Source of the DNA: Bacteroidia bacterium
GTDB taxonomy: Bacteria; Bacteroidota; Bacteroidia; UKL13-3
Direction of reading: 5' to 3'
Length of the DNA: 64,000 bases
Assembly: GCA_025454975.1 (NCBI GenBank)
Contig: JALONK010000020.1
Span: forward strand, 1-64,000
Part shown: positions 43,084-51,283 of the stretch, in pieces
Position numbering within the stretch: position 1 is the stretch's first letter
Layout of the letters: each line of letters starts with the position of its first letter
Program-made: the position numbers and the translations under genes
Notes under the pieces: model-generated
Told to the model about the DNA's origin: nothing
What the model saw: only the letters and a program-made list of their open reading frames with translations
Databases searched by the model: none

Positions 43084-44685
43084 ATGAAAAAACAAATTTT
43101 TACATCTTTAATTGTGGTATTAACTATTGTGAATTTAAAAGCACAAACTGTTGCCGATTTCGAATCGTTAGGCTTATCTACTAATCAGGTATTAAATGGT
43201 GCAGGAGATCCTGTTAATAGCAACTTTAGCAGTGGTAATATTTTATTTAATAATACTTATCAAACAGTATTTGGAGGCTATTGGAGTGCAGGTTGGGCTT
43301 ATTCAACACTTAAGAATGATAGCACTCCGGGCTTAACAAATTTATATGCTTCTTATGCTGCAAAGGGAAATGCTAATTCAATGAAATATGGAGTTGGACA
43401 ACAAGGCAGCACTATCAGAACAAGTGGAGCAGATGCCGGTGATACCATTTATGGCTTTTACGTAACTAATAGTACTTATGCCGGTTTGAGCATGAAGACT
43501 GGAGATATGTTTGCTAAAAAGTTTGGAGGCAATAACGGTGATGATCCGGATTTTTTTGTTATGACTATCAAAGGATGGAAAAATGGCAATTTATTAAATG
43601 ATACCGTTGCCTTTTATTTAGCAGATTTCCGATCGCCACAATCAACAAATGATTATATTATAAAGGATTGGACATACGTAGATTTGAAAAGTTTAGGAAA
43701 GGTTGATTCAATACGAATCACTTTACAATCAAGTGATGTAGGACAATTTGGAATGAATACTCCGGCCTTCTATTGTATTGATGATATCATTACTAAAAAT
43801 GATACGGCTGATTTTGAAAATTTAAACCTTAGTGCCGGACGTTTTTGGAACAAAGCAAATACAACTGTCAGACAAGTTTATGGAGCCGGACATGCGCTGT
43901 TTCCATCTCGTTTAACGGTGGCAAGTTGGGGTGATTTTTGGAGTGGTGGCTGGGCAATTAGCAATAAAACTGATTCAACAACCGCACAGGTTAATGGATT
44001 AGATAAAATTTATAATGCTGTAACCGGAACGGGTGCTGATAGCACAAAAACTTACGCACTCGGACAACAAGGTGCCGTAGTTAGGTTGAATGGTTTAGCT
44101 AAAGGTGTATCAGGTTTTTATTTAACTAATTCTAATTATGCATTTATTAGCATGAAATATGGTGATGCATTCGCAAAGAAATTTACAGACAGCGATTTTT
44201 TTAAGGTTACGGTTAAGGGATATAAAAATGGTAATGTATTATCCACACAAATTTCAGCCAATTTAGCAACCGGAGTAAATTTGTTAAAAACATGGCAATG
44301 GGTTGATGTATCAAGTATAGGCGAAGTTGATAGTATTAGTTTTCACTTGTCATCAAGTGATACAGGTGCATTCGGAATGAATACTCCTGCTTTCTTTTGT
44401 ATTGATCAACTTACAACTATAGATAAATCATCAGGTAAATTAGATAATAAATTTCAAGTACAGGCAACTGTTTATCCAAATCCGGTGACTGAATACATGG
44501 AAATTAAATTAAACAACGGTAAAGAAGTTCTTGAAGTTAAGGTATACGGCATAGATGGTAAATTGGTTCAAACGCATAAGGCTACAACTCGAATAGATGT
44601 TAAGGATTTACCGGAAGGAATGTACCATGCAGTTATATTTGATGGATTGAACTACGGTTCCGTTAAAATAATGGTTCAAAAATAA
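43084..44685 (+). CDS. Tandem DUF4465 surface protein with T9SS sorting domain
   Basis: The 533-residue protein has a signal peptide, then two copies of the same domain: ADFESLGLSTNQ...GYWSAGWAYS...YGVGQQGSTIR...GFYVTNSTYA, and ADFENLNLSAG...DFWSGGWAIS...YALGQQGAVVR...GFYLTNSNYA. A C-terminal type IX sorting domain (VYPNPVTEYMEIKL) follows. DUF4465 proteins are frequent in B12-uptake loci. Its gene sits between the receptor and the beta-propeller lipoprotein, so a role in surface capture of corrinoid is likely. Confidence 0.85.
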   Translation: MKKQIFTSLIVVLTIVNLKAQTVADFESLGLSTNQVLNGAGDPVNSNFSSGNILFNNTYQTVFGGYWSAGWAYSTLKNDSTPGLTNLYASYAAKGNANSMKYGVGQQGSTIRTSGADAGDTIYGFYVTNSTYAGLSMKTGDMFAKKFGGNNGDDPDFFVMTIKGWKNGNLLNDTVAFYLADFRSPQSTNDYIIKDWTYVDLKSLGKVDSIRITLQSSDVGQFGMNTPAFYCIDDIITKNDTADFENLNLSAGRFWNKANTTVRQVYGAGHALFPSRLTVASWGDFWSGGWAISNKTDSTTAQVNGLDKIYNAVTGTGADSTKTYALGQQGAVVRLNGLAKGVSGFYLTNSNYAFISMKYGDAFAKKFTDSDFFKVTVKGYKNGNVLSTQISANLATGVNLLKTWQWVDVSSIGEVDSISFHLSSSDTGAFGMNTPAFFCIDQLTTIDKSSGKLDNKFQVQATVYPNPVTEYMEIKLNNGKEVLEVKVYGIDGKLVQTHKATTRIDVKDLPEGMYHAVIFDGLNYGSVKIMVQK

Positions 44686-44686
44686 T

Positions 44687-45751
44687 ATGAAATTGTCTCA
44701 ACAATTAAAGTTTTGGTTGATTATAGGTGTTTTCGGTGCGTGTGTAACATCATGCACCGATAAGCCAACAATAGATCCTTTATTAACTCCGATTATTAAT
44801 CCTGATGGTGGATTATATATATTAAATGAAGGTAATTTTCAATCAGCAAATGCTTCAATTGATTACATTGATTTTAAATCACAACAATACTTTTCGAATG
44901 CATTTGAAGCTAAAAACAGCAGGCCATTGGGCGATGTGCTCCAATCAATGAGTCACATGGGAAATAATGGATATTTGGTGATAAACAACTCGAAAAAAAT
45001 TGAAGTAGTAAACATGAGTGATTTAAGTTCAATAGCCACTATAGAAGGGTTTAAATCACCAAGATATTTTTACGCATTAAATCCGCAAAAGGCATACGTT
45101 ACTGAATATTATAATGGTGGGATAAAGTTGGTAAACCTAACGTCTAATACAATTGCAGGAACCATTCCTGTTGAAGGTAACCTAGAAGAAATGTTAAACG
45201 TTGATGGAAAGTTATATGTAACCAATGCAAATAAAAGATTTCTTTATATCATCAATACCATAAGTGATGTGGTAATGGATTCCATTGCTTTACCTTTTGG
45301 TTCGAATAGCATTGTAAGGGATTTTAATAAAAAGTTGTGGGTATTATGTAGCGGAAAAGATGGTGCAGTTCCTGAATTTGGAGCGTTAGTAAAAATTAAT
45401 GCTGAGGCAGATACCATTGAACAGATTTTTACTTTGCCAAGAGAATCAGGGCACGGTCCGATTAAGTTACGGATTGATGCAGCGGGAAGAACATTATACT
45501 GGATTAACAGGCATATTTATCGTCACCAAGTAATATCAGCTCAACTTAATTTGGCACCGTGGATTGATGCCTACACAAACACCAATTATTGGGCATTGAG
45601 ATGTGATTCATTAACGAATGAAGTTTATGTTGCAGATGCCATTGATTATATGCAACGAAGTTTAATTCAGCGCTACAATAGCAATGGAGAATTAAAAGGT
45701 TTCTTTAAAGCAGGAACAATAACCGGCGATTTTTATTTTTACTACCGTTAA
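44687..45751 (+). CDS. YncE-like beta-propeller surface lipoprotein
   Basis: The 354-residue protein has a lipobox (VTSC) and repeated propeller strands (GGLYILNEGNFQSANASIDYID, SDLSSIATIEGFKSPRYFY). This is the DUF5074-like type found beside B12 receptors in Bacteroidota. It follows the DUF4465 gene by one base. It is probably exported to the cell surface and may help capture corrinoid; binding has not been shown. Confidence 0.82.
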   Translation: MKLSQQLKFWLIIGVFGACVTSCTDKPTIDPLLTPIINPDGGLYILNEGNFQSANASIDYIDFKSQQYFSNAFEAKNSRPLGDVLQSMSHMGNNGYLVINNSKKIEVVNMSDLSSIATIEGFKSPRYFYALNPQKAYVTEYYNGGIKLVNLTSNTIAGTIPVEGNLEEMLNVDGKLYVTNANKRFLYIINTISDVVMDSIALPFGSNSIVRDFNKKLWVLCSGKDGAVPEFGALVKINAEADTIEQIFTLPRESGHGPIKLRIDAAGRTLYWINRHIYRHQVISAQLNLAPWIDAYTNTNYWALRCDSLTNEVYVADAIDYMQRSLIQRYNSNGELKGFFKAGTITGDFYFYYR

Positions 45752-45752
45752 T

Positions 45753-45929
45753 ATGCAGCAAGAGCGAAAAGAAGTACCGTTAAAAAGAAGCGAGTTGAAA
45801 GAAGGAACGCATTATTATTTTAATGCGCAGGGATATATGGTATTTACATCATTGTATCATCAATTGCGCGGATATTGCTGTGAAAATGGTTGTTTGCATT
45901 GTCCTTATGGATTTAAAAAACAACCTTAA
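45753..45929 (+). CDS. DUF5522 small cysteine-rich protein
   Basis: The 58-residue protein starts MQQERKEVPLKRSELKEG and ends with the family motif RGYCCENGCLHCPYGF. Four cysteines in C-C-x3-C-x2-C spacing suggest metal or cluster binding. Its start is one base after the beta-propeller stop, so it is translationally coupled in the B12 operon. It has no signal peptide and should be cytoplasmic. Function unknown. Confidence 0.85.
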   Translation: MQQERKEVPLKRSELKEGTHYYFNAQGYMVFTSLYHQLRGYCCENGCLHCPYGFKKQP

Positions 45930-45966
45930 CAATAAACACTCAATCGTAAAACAAGGAGCAAAGTTT

Positions 45967-46416
45967 TTATAATGATGCTGTTGCCGTTGGGGTAATTGAT
46001 TTATTAATAATTACCCATGTGTCTTGTTGTTTTTCAAATAATAAAACAGATTGAACCGCAGTTGTTTTTTCACCGCTTTTGTAAATTAAATCAAATTCAA
46101 GATAACAATTAGCAACGCCAATTTTCATTTCAGTTATGCGTAACACCATTACATTACCGCTTTGGTTAGGCAGCTCATTAGTGTAAGGAAGCACTTTTTT
46201 GCCAAGTAGTTTAAAAGGTTGTTCCGGGGCTTCATCTATCTTTAAATAGGTTAGTTTAATTTTTTCTTTCCAATTTTCAGGTAGGTAATTATTTAAATCA
46301 GCAAGCTTCAATCCGGTTTCAATAATTACTTGTTGTTCGTTACTGTTTTGCGCAGTAACCGTATTTGGTACTTGAAGAGTAAATACACAAATAAATATCA
46401 GCATTAGGTTTTTCAT
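45967..46416 (-). CDS. Secreted protein of unknown function
   Basis: The 149-residue protein has an N-terminal signal peptide (TLQVPNTVTAQ) and a beta-rich body (NVMVLRITEMKIGVANCYLEFDLIYKSGE, QDTWVIINKS). I recognise no family. It is convergent with the B12 operon and separated from it by 37 bp. Confidence 0.55.
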   Translation of the reverse strand: MKNLMLIFICVFTLQVPNTVTAQNSNEQQVIIETGLKLADLNNYLPENWKEKIKLTYLKIDEAPEQPFKLLGKKVLPYTNELPNQSGNVMVLRITEMKIGVANCYLEFDLIYKSGEKTTAVQSVLLFEKQQDTWVIINKSITPTATASL

Positions 46417-46787
46417 ACACTTTTAAAAGTTAATTTATTTAGCAAAAAGCCTATACAAATAAAAATAAAGCATTTAGTATAAAAAATGAGGAATGCACTT
46501 ATGCTTAATTATCAGCCTGAAACAACTAAAGAATATTGCAAAAAAGACCTAAGGGCAATTATTTAATATTCAGAATATCAGTTGATTAATAAATGTTTTA
46601 ATATTTTCAAGAAAAAGAGTGTCATTAAAAAATTAATGGAAAATTAACATAATAAAAGGCTATTTATGTGTATAAATGGCTGTCGTTGGTGTGAAAAATA
46701 ATCTGTAATGGCAGTTAAAACCCAAAAAAATAGGGGCAATTAACTAGAATAAAGTATGCATCAATTAGTACAAAATTGCCGGCATCA
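46417..46787. other. 371-bp intergenic region without identifiable feature
   Basis: AT-rich; no RNA gene, terminator or long palindrome was found. One 26-codon ATG frame is present but has nothing to support it. It separates two minus-strand genes (45967-46416 and 46788-47369). Confidence 0.5.
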
Positions 46788-47369
46788 TCATTCTACTAAT
46801 CTTGTAACCTTACCGTCTTTCAGTAAATAGATTTGGCCACTTTCTTCGCACGTTGCTGTTCCTGTTGATGAAAAATTTAAACGATGTCCGTATTCACTCA
46901 TCCATCCTAATTGTTTGGCCGGATTTCCAACCAATAAAGCATAATCCGGAACTTCTTTAGTAACTACAGCACCTGCACCAATAAATGCATATTTTCCAAT
47001 ATTGTTGCCGCAAACAATGGTAGCATTTGCTCCAATACTTGCACCTTTTCCAACATGTGTTTTGCTATATTGTCCTCTTCTATTCACTCCGCTTCTCGGA
47101 TTAATAACGTTGGTAAATACACAAGAAGGTCCAAGAAATACATCATCATCGCAGGTTACCCCGGTATATACCGAAACATTATTTTGAATTTTTACATTAT
47201 TACCTAATTGTACTTCAGGACTTATCACAACATTTTGACCGATGTTACAGTTCTCTCCAATGCTACAGTTATTCATTATATGACTAAAATGCCATATTTT
47301 AGTGCCCTTACCAATTATACAACCTTCATCAATGTAGGCTGATTCATGTGCGAAAAAATCTTTTTCCAT
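46788..47369 (-). CDS. Left-handed beta-helix acyltransferase (WbpD/WlbB-like)
   Basis: The 193-residue protein shows hexapeptide repeats (CIIGKGTKIWHFSHI, CSIGENCNIGQNVVI, VQLGNNVKIQNNVSV) and the conserved FLGPSCVFTNVINPRS and AKQLGWMSEYGHRL segments. The family transfers acetyl to UDP-linked amino sugars for surface polysaccharides. No polysaccharide cluster is adjacent, so the acceptor is unknown. Confidence 0.88.
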   Translation of the reverse strand: MEKDFFAHESAYIDEGCIIGKGTKIWHFSHIMNNCSIGENCNIGQNVVISPEVQLGNNVKIQNNVSVYTGVTCDDDVFLGPSCVFTNVINPRSGVNRRGQYSKTHVGKGASIGANATIVCGNNIGKYAFIGAGAVVTKEVPDYALLVGNPAKQLGWMSEYGHRLNFSSTGTATCEESGQIYLLKDGKVTRLVE

Positions 47370-47425
47370 GATTCAATCTTACTTATAGTTTTTAACTTCT
47401 ACAAATGAAATAGATTTGAATTGTT

Positions 47426-48376
47426 ATGGCAAAGTTTAAAAGATTTACTTCAAGATATAAACAAGAAAATGATACCGGGTTTGGTAACCAAACCAATAAC
47501 CAAGGCTCCAGGCTTTTAAATACCGATGGTACATTTAATATTAAGCATCATGGTATGCCTTTTTTTCAACGATTTAATATTTTTCACGAGCTGATAACTT
47601 TGCCTTGGTGGAAGTTTAACTTAATTGTATTTATTGCTTATTTGGCCATGAATCTATTTTTCGCAGCATTATACTTGTTAGTAGGTATGGATGAAATAGA
47701 TGGCGACCGCGGAGTTACTTCTGTTGAGCAGTTTTGGGATGCTTTTTTCTTTAGTGCTCAAACCTTAACCACCGTTGGTTACGGTCGCGAAAACCCCATA
47801 GGCTTACACGCCAATTTTGTAAGTGCTTTTGAATGTTTAATTGGATTGATGAGTTTTGCCTTAATGACAGGATTGCTTTATAGCAGATTCAGCAGGCCTG
47901 TTGTTAGGTTAGTTAAAAGCGATAACATCATAATTGCGCCTTACCAATCAGGTAAAGGTTTAATGTTTAGGATTGCAAATAAAGGTAAAAACCAACTCAT
48001 CGAATGTGAGGTGCAGTTATTAATGGCTATGAATATATTAGAAGGTGAATCGGTATATAGAAGATTTTTTCCTTTAACACTTGAACGCGACAAAATAACA
48101 ACATTGGCTTTAAGTTGGACCATTGTTCATCCCATAACAGATACTAGTCCTTTGCACGAAATTTCGATACAAGATTTAATAGACGGTGAAGCTGAATTTT
48201 TATTTATGTTCAAATCTTTCGACGATACTTATGCTCAGCAAGTGCATACACGTTTTTCTTATCAGGCAACGCATTTAATAGAAGGTGTAAAATTTGAACC
48301 GATGTACGAACGCGCTCAGCAAGGCAATCATACAATCTTAAGATTAGATAGAATTAATGAATTTAAACAATTGTAA
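47426..48376 (+). CDS. Inward-rectifier-type potassium channel (Kir/KirBac)
   Basis: The protein has two membrane helices flanking a pore with selectivity filter TTVGYGRENP (residues 115-124), followed by a C-terminal cytoplasmic immunoglobulin-like domain (FRIANKGKNQLIECEVQLLM) typical of KirBac. Length 316 residues. A TAGATTTG element ends 7 bases before the ATG. It should carry potassium across the inner membrane and could set membrane potential. The next gene is on the same strand after 68 bp. Confidence 0.92.
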   Translation: MAKFKRFTSRYKQENDTGFGNQTNNQGSRLLNTDGTFNIKHHGMPFFQRFNIFHELITLPWWKFNLIVFIAYLAMNLFFAALYLLVGMDEIDGDRGVTSVEQFWDAFFFSAQTLTTVGYGRENPIGLHANFVSAFECLIGLMSFALMTGLLYSRFSRPVVRLVKSDNIIIAPYQSGKGLMFRIANKGKNQLIECEVQLLMAMNILEGESVYRRFFPLTLERDKITTLALSWTIVHPITDTSPLHEISIQDLIDGEAEFLFMFKSFDDTYAQQVHTRFSYQATHLIEGVKFEPMYERAQQGNHTILRLDRINEFKQL

Positions 48377-48444
48377 AAGTTGTTCTTGATAAATTTGGCA
48401 TCATTTTTAATTTAAGGATGTTGTAAATAATAACCAGATAATGC

Positions 48445-49320
48445 ATGAAAAAAGTAATTAGCTTATTCATTTTATTTTGTCCGATTTGGGTGATGGCGCA
48501 AATAGAAGAGGAGTTAGAAGAAGTTGATAAAGCATATTTGGATAGTATTTATATTGGTGAAACCGAAAATATAAAAGGTATTGATAAGGTGTTTCATGCT
48601 GAGCCTTTATTTATTGATTTAATTCGCGATTTAGGAGCGCGTAAGGGTGAACGTGAGTGGAATATTGGAATGGGAATGGTTGATAAAAATCGCTTTGATG
48701 AATACAATGCTTTAATTGAATATGAGTGGGCACCAATAAATAGGTTAGGACTTGAAGTTGAGTTACCATTTTCATTTTATTATCCTTTAGATAAAACATT
48801 TGCGAAAGACAGTATTCCGTTAAGTCGTTTAAACAGTTTAAAATTGGCTGCTCAATATTCTTTTTTTGTTTCTGAAAAGTACCGCACTTCCATGGCTTTA
48901 GGTTATATACATGAATTTGAATTGGTAGCATTTAATCGTTATGGTAAAACCTCACCCTTTAACGGACAATTATTCAATCCTTTTATTGTGGTTGCCAAGC
49001 GCTGGGGCGATAATTATCATAGTTTAATTTATACGGGTCCGAGGGTGCATAAACACCACGAGCATGCACACAAAACGCAGTTTCAAATGAATACTAATTT
49101 TCATTACATGATTACGGGAACAAGAAATTTTATCGGGGTTGAAGTAAATAAACAATTTACACATCAATCAGTTGATATGGTTATTCGTCCTCAAATGCGA
49201 GTTGGTGTTGCAGATAATATAATGGTTGGAATCGTAAGCGGGATACCAGTTAAACGAAATTCAGAACGTATCAGTTCATTTATTCGTTTGATTTATGAAC
49301 CCAAACACCACAAAAAATAA
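48445..49320 (+). CDS. Conserved HAEPL-motif secreted protein, predicted barrel
   Basis: The 291-residue protein has a signal peptide (PIWVMAQ) and a conserved block HAEPLFIDLIRDLGARKGER, then strand-like segments (LGLEVELPFSFYYP, YNALIEYEWAPINR) consistent with an outer-membrane barrel. I have seen closely similar proteins in Bacteroidota but know no function. It ends 3 bp before the convergent redox-operon gene. Confidence 0.6.
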   Translation: MKKVISLFILFCPIWVMAQIEEELEEVDKAYLDSIYIGETENIKGIDKVFHAEPLFIDLIRDLGARKGEREWNIGMGMVDKNRFDEYNALIEYEWAPINRLGLEVELPFSFYYPLDKTFAKDSIPLSRLNSLKLAAQYSFFVSEKYRTSMALGYIHEFELVAFNRYGKTSPFNGQLFNPFIVVAKRWGDNYHSLIYTGPRVHKHHEHAHKTQFQMNTNFHYMITGTRNFIGVEVNKQFTHQSVDMVIRPQMRVGVADNIMVGIVSGIPVKRNSERISSFIRLIYEPKHHKK

Positions 49321-49323
49321 ATC

Positions 49324-50670
49324 TTATTCTAATGAAATATACTCATCGTTAATTTCATAAGGTAAATACAGGAGTACCAATCTCATCATTTCACTATCAT
49401 CATTCATACCCCATTCAAACCGAACATCCTTAGGCGGGTGATTTGGATTCTCGGCATTTTGTTCCGAATTGTCATAAATCGCTTCGGCATGTAATACGCT
49501 TCCGGCCGGAATTTTAACCATATGTGTAAAGCGATAAAATTCTTGCCAATTGTGATCCCAACGATTGATCTTAACTAATTTTATCGTGTCTTTTTCAGGC
49601 GTTATTGCATAACATAAAAATGTTTTACCTAGCCGATGCATGTGTGGATTGATATTTAATACTGATACATCTTGGTGAAATTTAACATGAATCACAGCTT
49701 TAAAATTACTGTCATTAGCTTTGATGATCCAACGGCCATCCGGTTGCTTATTTGCCGGTTTAAAAGCTGCAAATCCGATAAATCGTTCGGGAGGAAATTG
49801 CATAAATTTGAATTCAAAACTTGATTGATCTGTTTGTTCAATAGCCGTTGGTGCGTAATGTAAATTTCTAATTAGAATAACTCCTTTTTTAGGCATAAAA
49901 AATCCTATTCCTTCGGGATATTTCTGCTCAGTTGTTCCTGGAAGCCACCCGTTATGGTAATATTCTATTGGCATCACACCTGACTTACCTATTAAGTTTA
50001 AGTAACGATAATCAGCCGAATCATTTACCCTGTTCAACGTGTCTTCATCATATTTAAAATAGTAAGGTCCGTCAAAGGGATTTACATCATCACTTACACC
50101 TAAAACTTGATAACTGGCATGATGAACCAATGTTTTATTTCCGGCAACAAAAGTTACGGATGATACAAATGTATCTTGACTGATTTCATAAGGGATTTTA
50201 TAACAAAAATAACTGTTTTGCAGGGTTGCGGGAATAGTCAACGGCCGAGGCATTTTAATAACAAGGTCGGCTTTCTTTTCCTTGTTTTTTATTATCAATT
50301 TTTTAGGGTTTGGTTCACCAACTTTCATGCCTTCATCAATCCATTGAATTAATACTTTTTTTTCTTCATCACTAAGTATTCTTGCGTTGGCATATTGCCT
50401 ATAATGCTGATCGGCTTTCCATGGTGGCATAATATGTTGATTGATTACATATTTGATAAATGTTCCCCTGTTTTTCACTTCAGTATAGTTTTGTAAACTA
50501 AAAGGTGCATTGCCGCCCGGTTGGTGGCATGAAACACAATGCTTGTCAATAATCGACTTTGTGTTTTGATGATAAGTTAATGCTTGAGCCTTCAACTTGA
50601 ATGCATTTGTGAAATGCAATAAGAAAATAACAATAAAGATTTGTTTAAATATGAACCGTAATAAATTCAT
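49324..50670 (-). CDS. Exported heme c-copper type II monooxygenase-like fusion protein
   Basis: The 448-residue protein has a signal peptide, a class I heme c domain (CVSCH at 45-49, axial Met81 in HIMPPW) and a C-terminal part with the copper ligands of peptidylglycine alpha-hydroxylating monooxygenases: HH at 183-184 (LVHHAS), His271 in LHYAPT, H343 and H345 in NPHMHRLG, and Met428 in DSEMM. The sites for both coppers are therefore visible. It is the last gene of an operon in which the Rieske gene overlaps its start by 26 bases. The substrate is unknown. Planctomycete and Bacteroidota homologues of this fusion exist from memory. Confidence 0.8.
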   Translation of the reverse strand: MNLLRFIFKQIFIVIFLLHFTNAFKLKAQALTYHQNTKSIIDKHCVSCHQPGGNAPFSLQNYTEVKNRGTFIKYVINQHIMPPWKADQHYRQYANARILSDEEKKVLIQWIDEGMKVGEPNPKKLIIKNKEKKADLVIKMPRPLTIPATLQNSYFCYKIPYEISQDTFVSSVTFVAGNKTLVHHASYQVLGVSDDVNPFDGPYYFKYDEDTLNRVNDSADYRYLNLIGKSGVMPIEYYHNGWLPGTTEQKYPEGIGFFMPKKGVILIRNLHYAPTAIEQTDQSSFEFKFMQFPPERFIGFAAFKPANKQPDGRWIIKANDSNFKAVIHVKFHQDVSVLNINPHMHRLGKTFLCYAITPEKDTIKLVKINRWDHNWQEFYRFTHMVKIPAGSVLHAEAIYDNSEQNAENPNHPPKDVRFEWGMNDDSEMMRLVLLYLPYEINDEYISLE

Positions 50671-51283
50671 GTTGTTGATTAAATGTAGTTAAATACTCCG
50701 GCAATGGTCTTTCAGCAGGGCCATTTATCACAGTTCCATCCAACGAAAATGAAGACCCATGGCACGGACAAATAAAAGTTTGATTGGGATTAAATGTAAT
50801 TGCACAACCATTATGAGTGCAGCTTGAATGTAAGGTTAGGTAACGATGTTGTTCAAGTTGTATGATAAAATAACTATCATTATTCGCCTCAATCAAAACA
50901 GGGGTAGCATGTTGTTTTAGTTGAGGGTAATCAATCAGAGAAATAAGTTTACCCGACGATTGCTTTACTTTAAACGTACCTGCTTCATGTTGATTAACTT
51001 TAACTTTAACTTTTTCCGGCGTTGCTAATGGAATAAAGATAAATCCTATACCCTTGATGGATTGCTTTGCTATACTAACTTGGTTGGTAGGATTTATTAA
51101 TTCGACCGTAACCATAGCCGTTGCTTCACTTAATTCAAATTTGTTCCATACTCCGGCAAACAAACTCGTATTAGGTGCAGGAAAAATGAGTTGATTTTTT
51201 TCGGAGATTTCATCTTCAACATCAGTTTTGCAGGCCACTACTGACAAACCTAAACATACTTGAATAAATGTGGCTCTATTCAT
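50645..51283 (-). CDS. Rieske 2Fe-2S lipoprotein
   Basis: The protein has a lipobox (LSVVAC) and a C-terminal Rieske domain with the cluster ligands C-T-H in CTHNGC and C-P-C-H in FICPCHGSSF. The extra cysteine of each segment gives the typical disulfide. Between them a beta-rich N-terminal domain lies at residues 40-110. It has no membrane anchor helix, unlike the bc1 Rieske subunit. The ATG at 51283 shares one base with the TGA of the peroxidase gene, so translation is coupled; the upstream TTG at 51286 is unlikely to be the start. Confidence 0.85.
   Translation of the reverse strand: MNRATFIQVCLGLSVVACKTDVEDEISEKNQLIFPAPNTSLFAGVWNKFELSEATAMVTVELINPTNQVSIAKQSIKGIGFIFIPLATPEKVKVKVNQHEAGTFKVKQSSGKLISLIDYPQLKQHATPVLIEANNDSYFIIQLEQHRYLTLHSSCTHNGCAITFNPNQTFICPCHGSSFSLDGTVINGPAERPLPEYLTTFNQQHEFITVHI

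Noticed and set aside
46495-46590. 26-codon ATG frame in the 46417-46787 gap
   Set aside because: Too short, no ribosome binding site or motif; probably chance.
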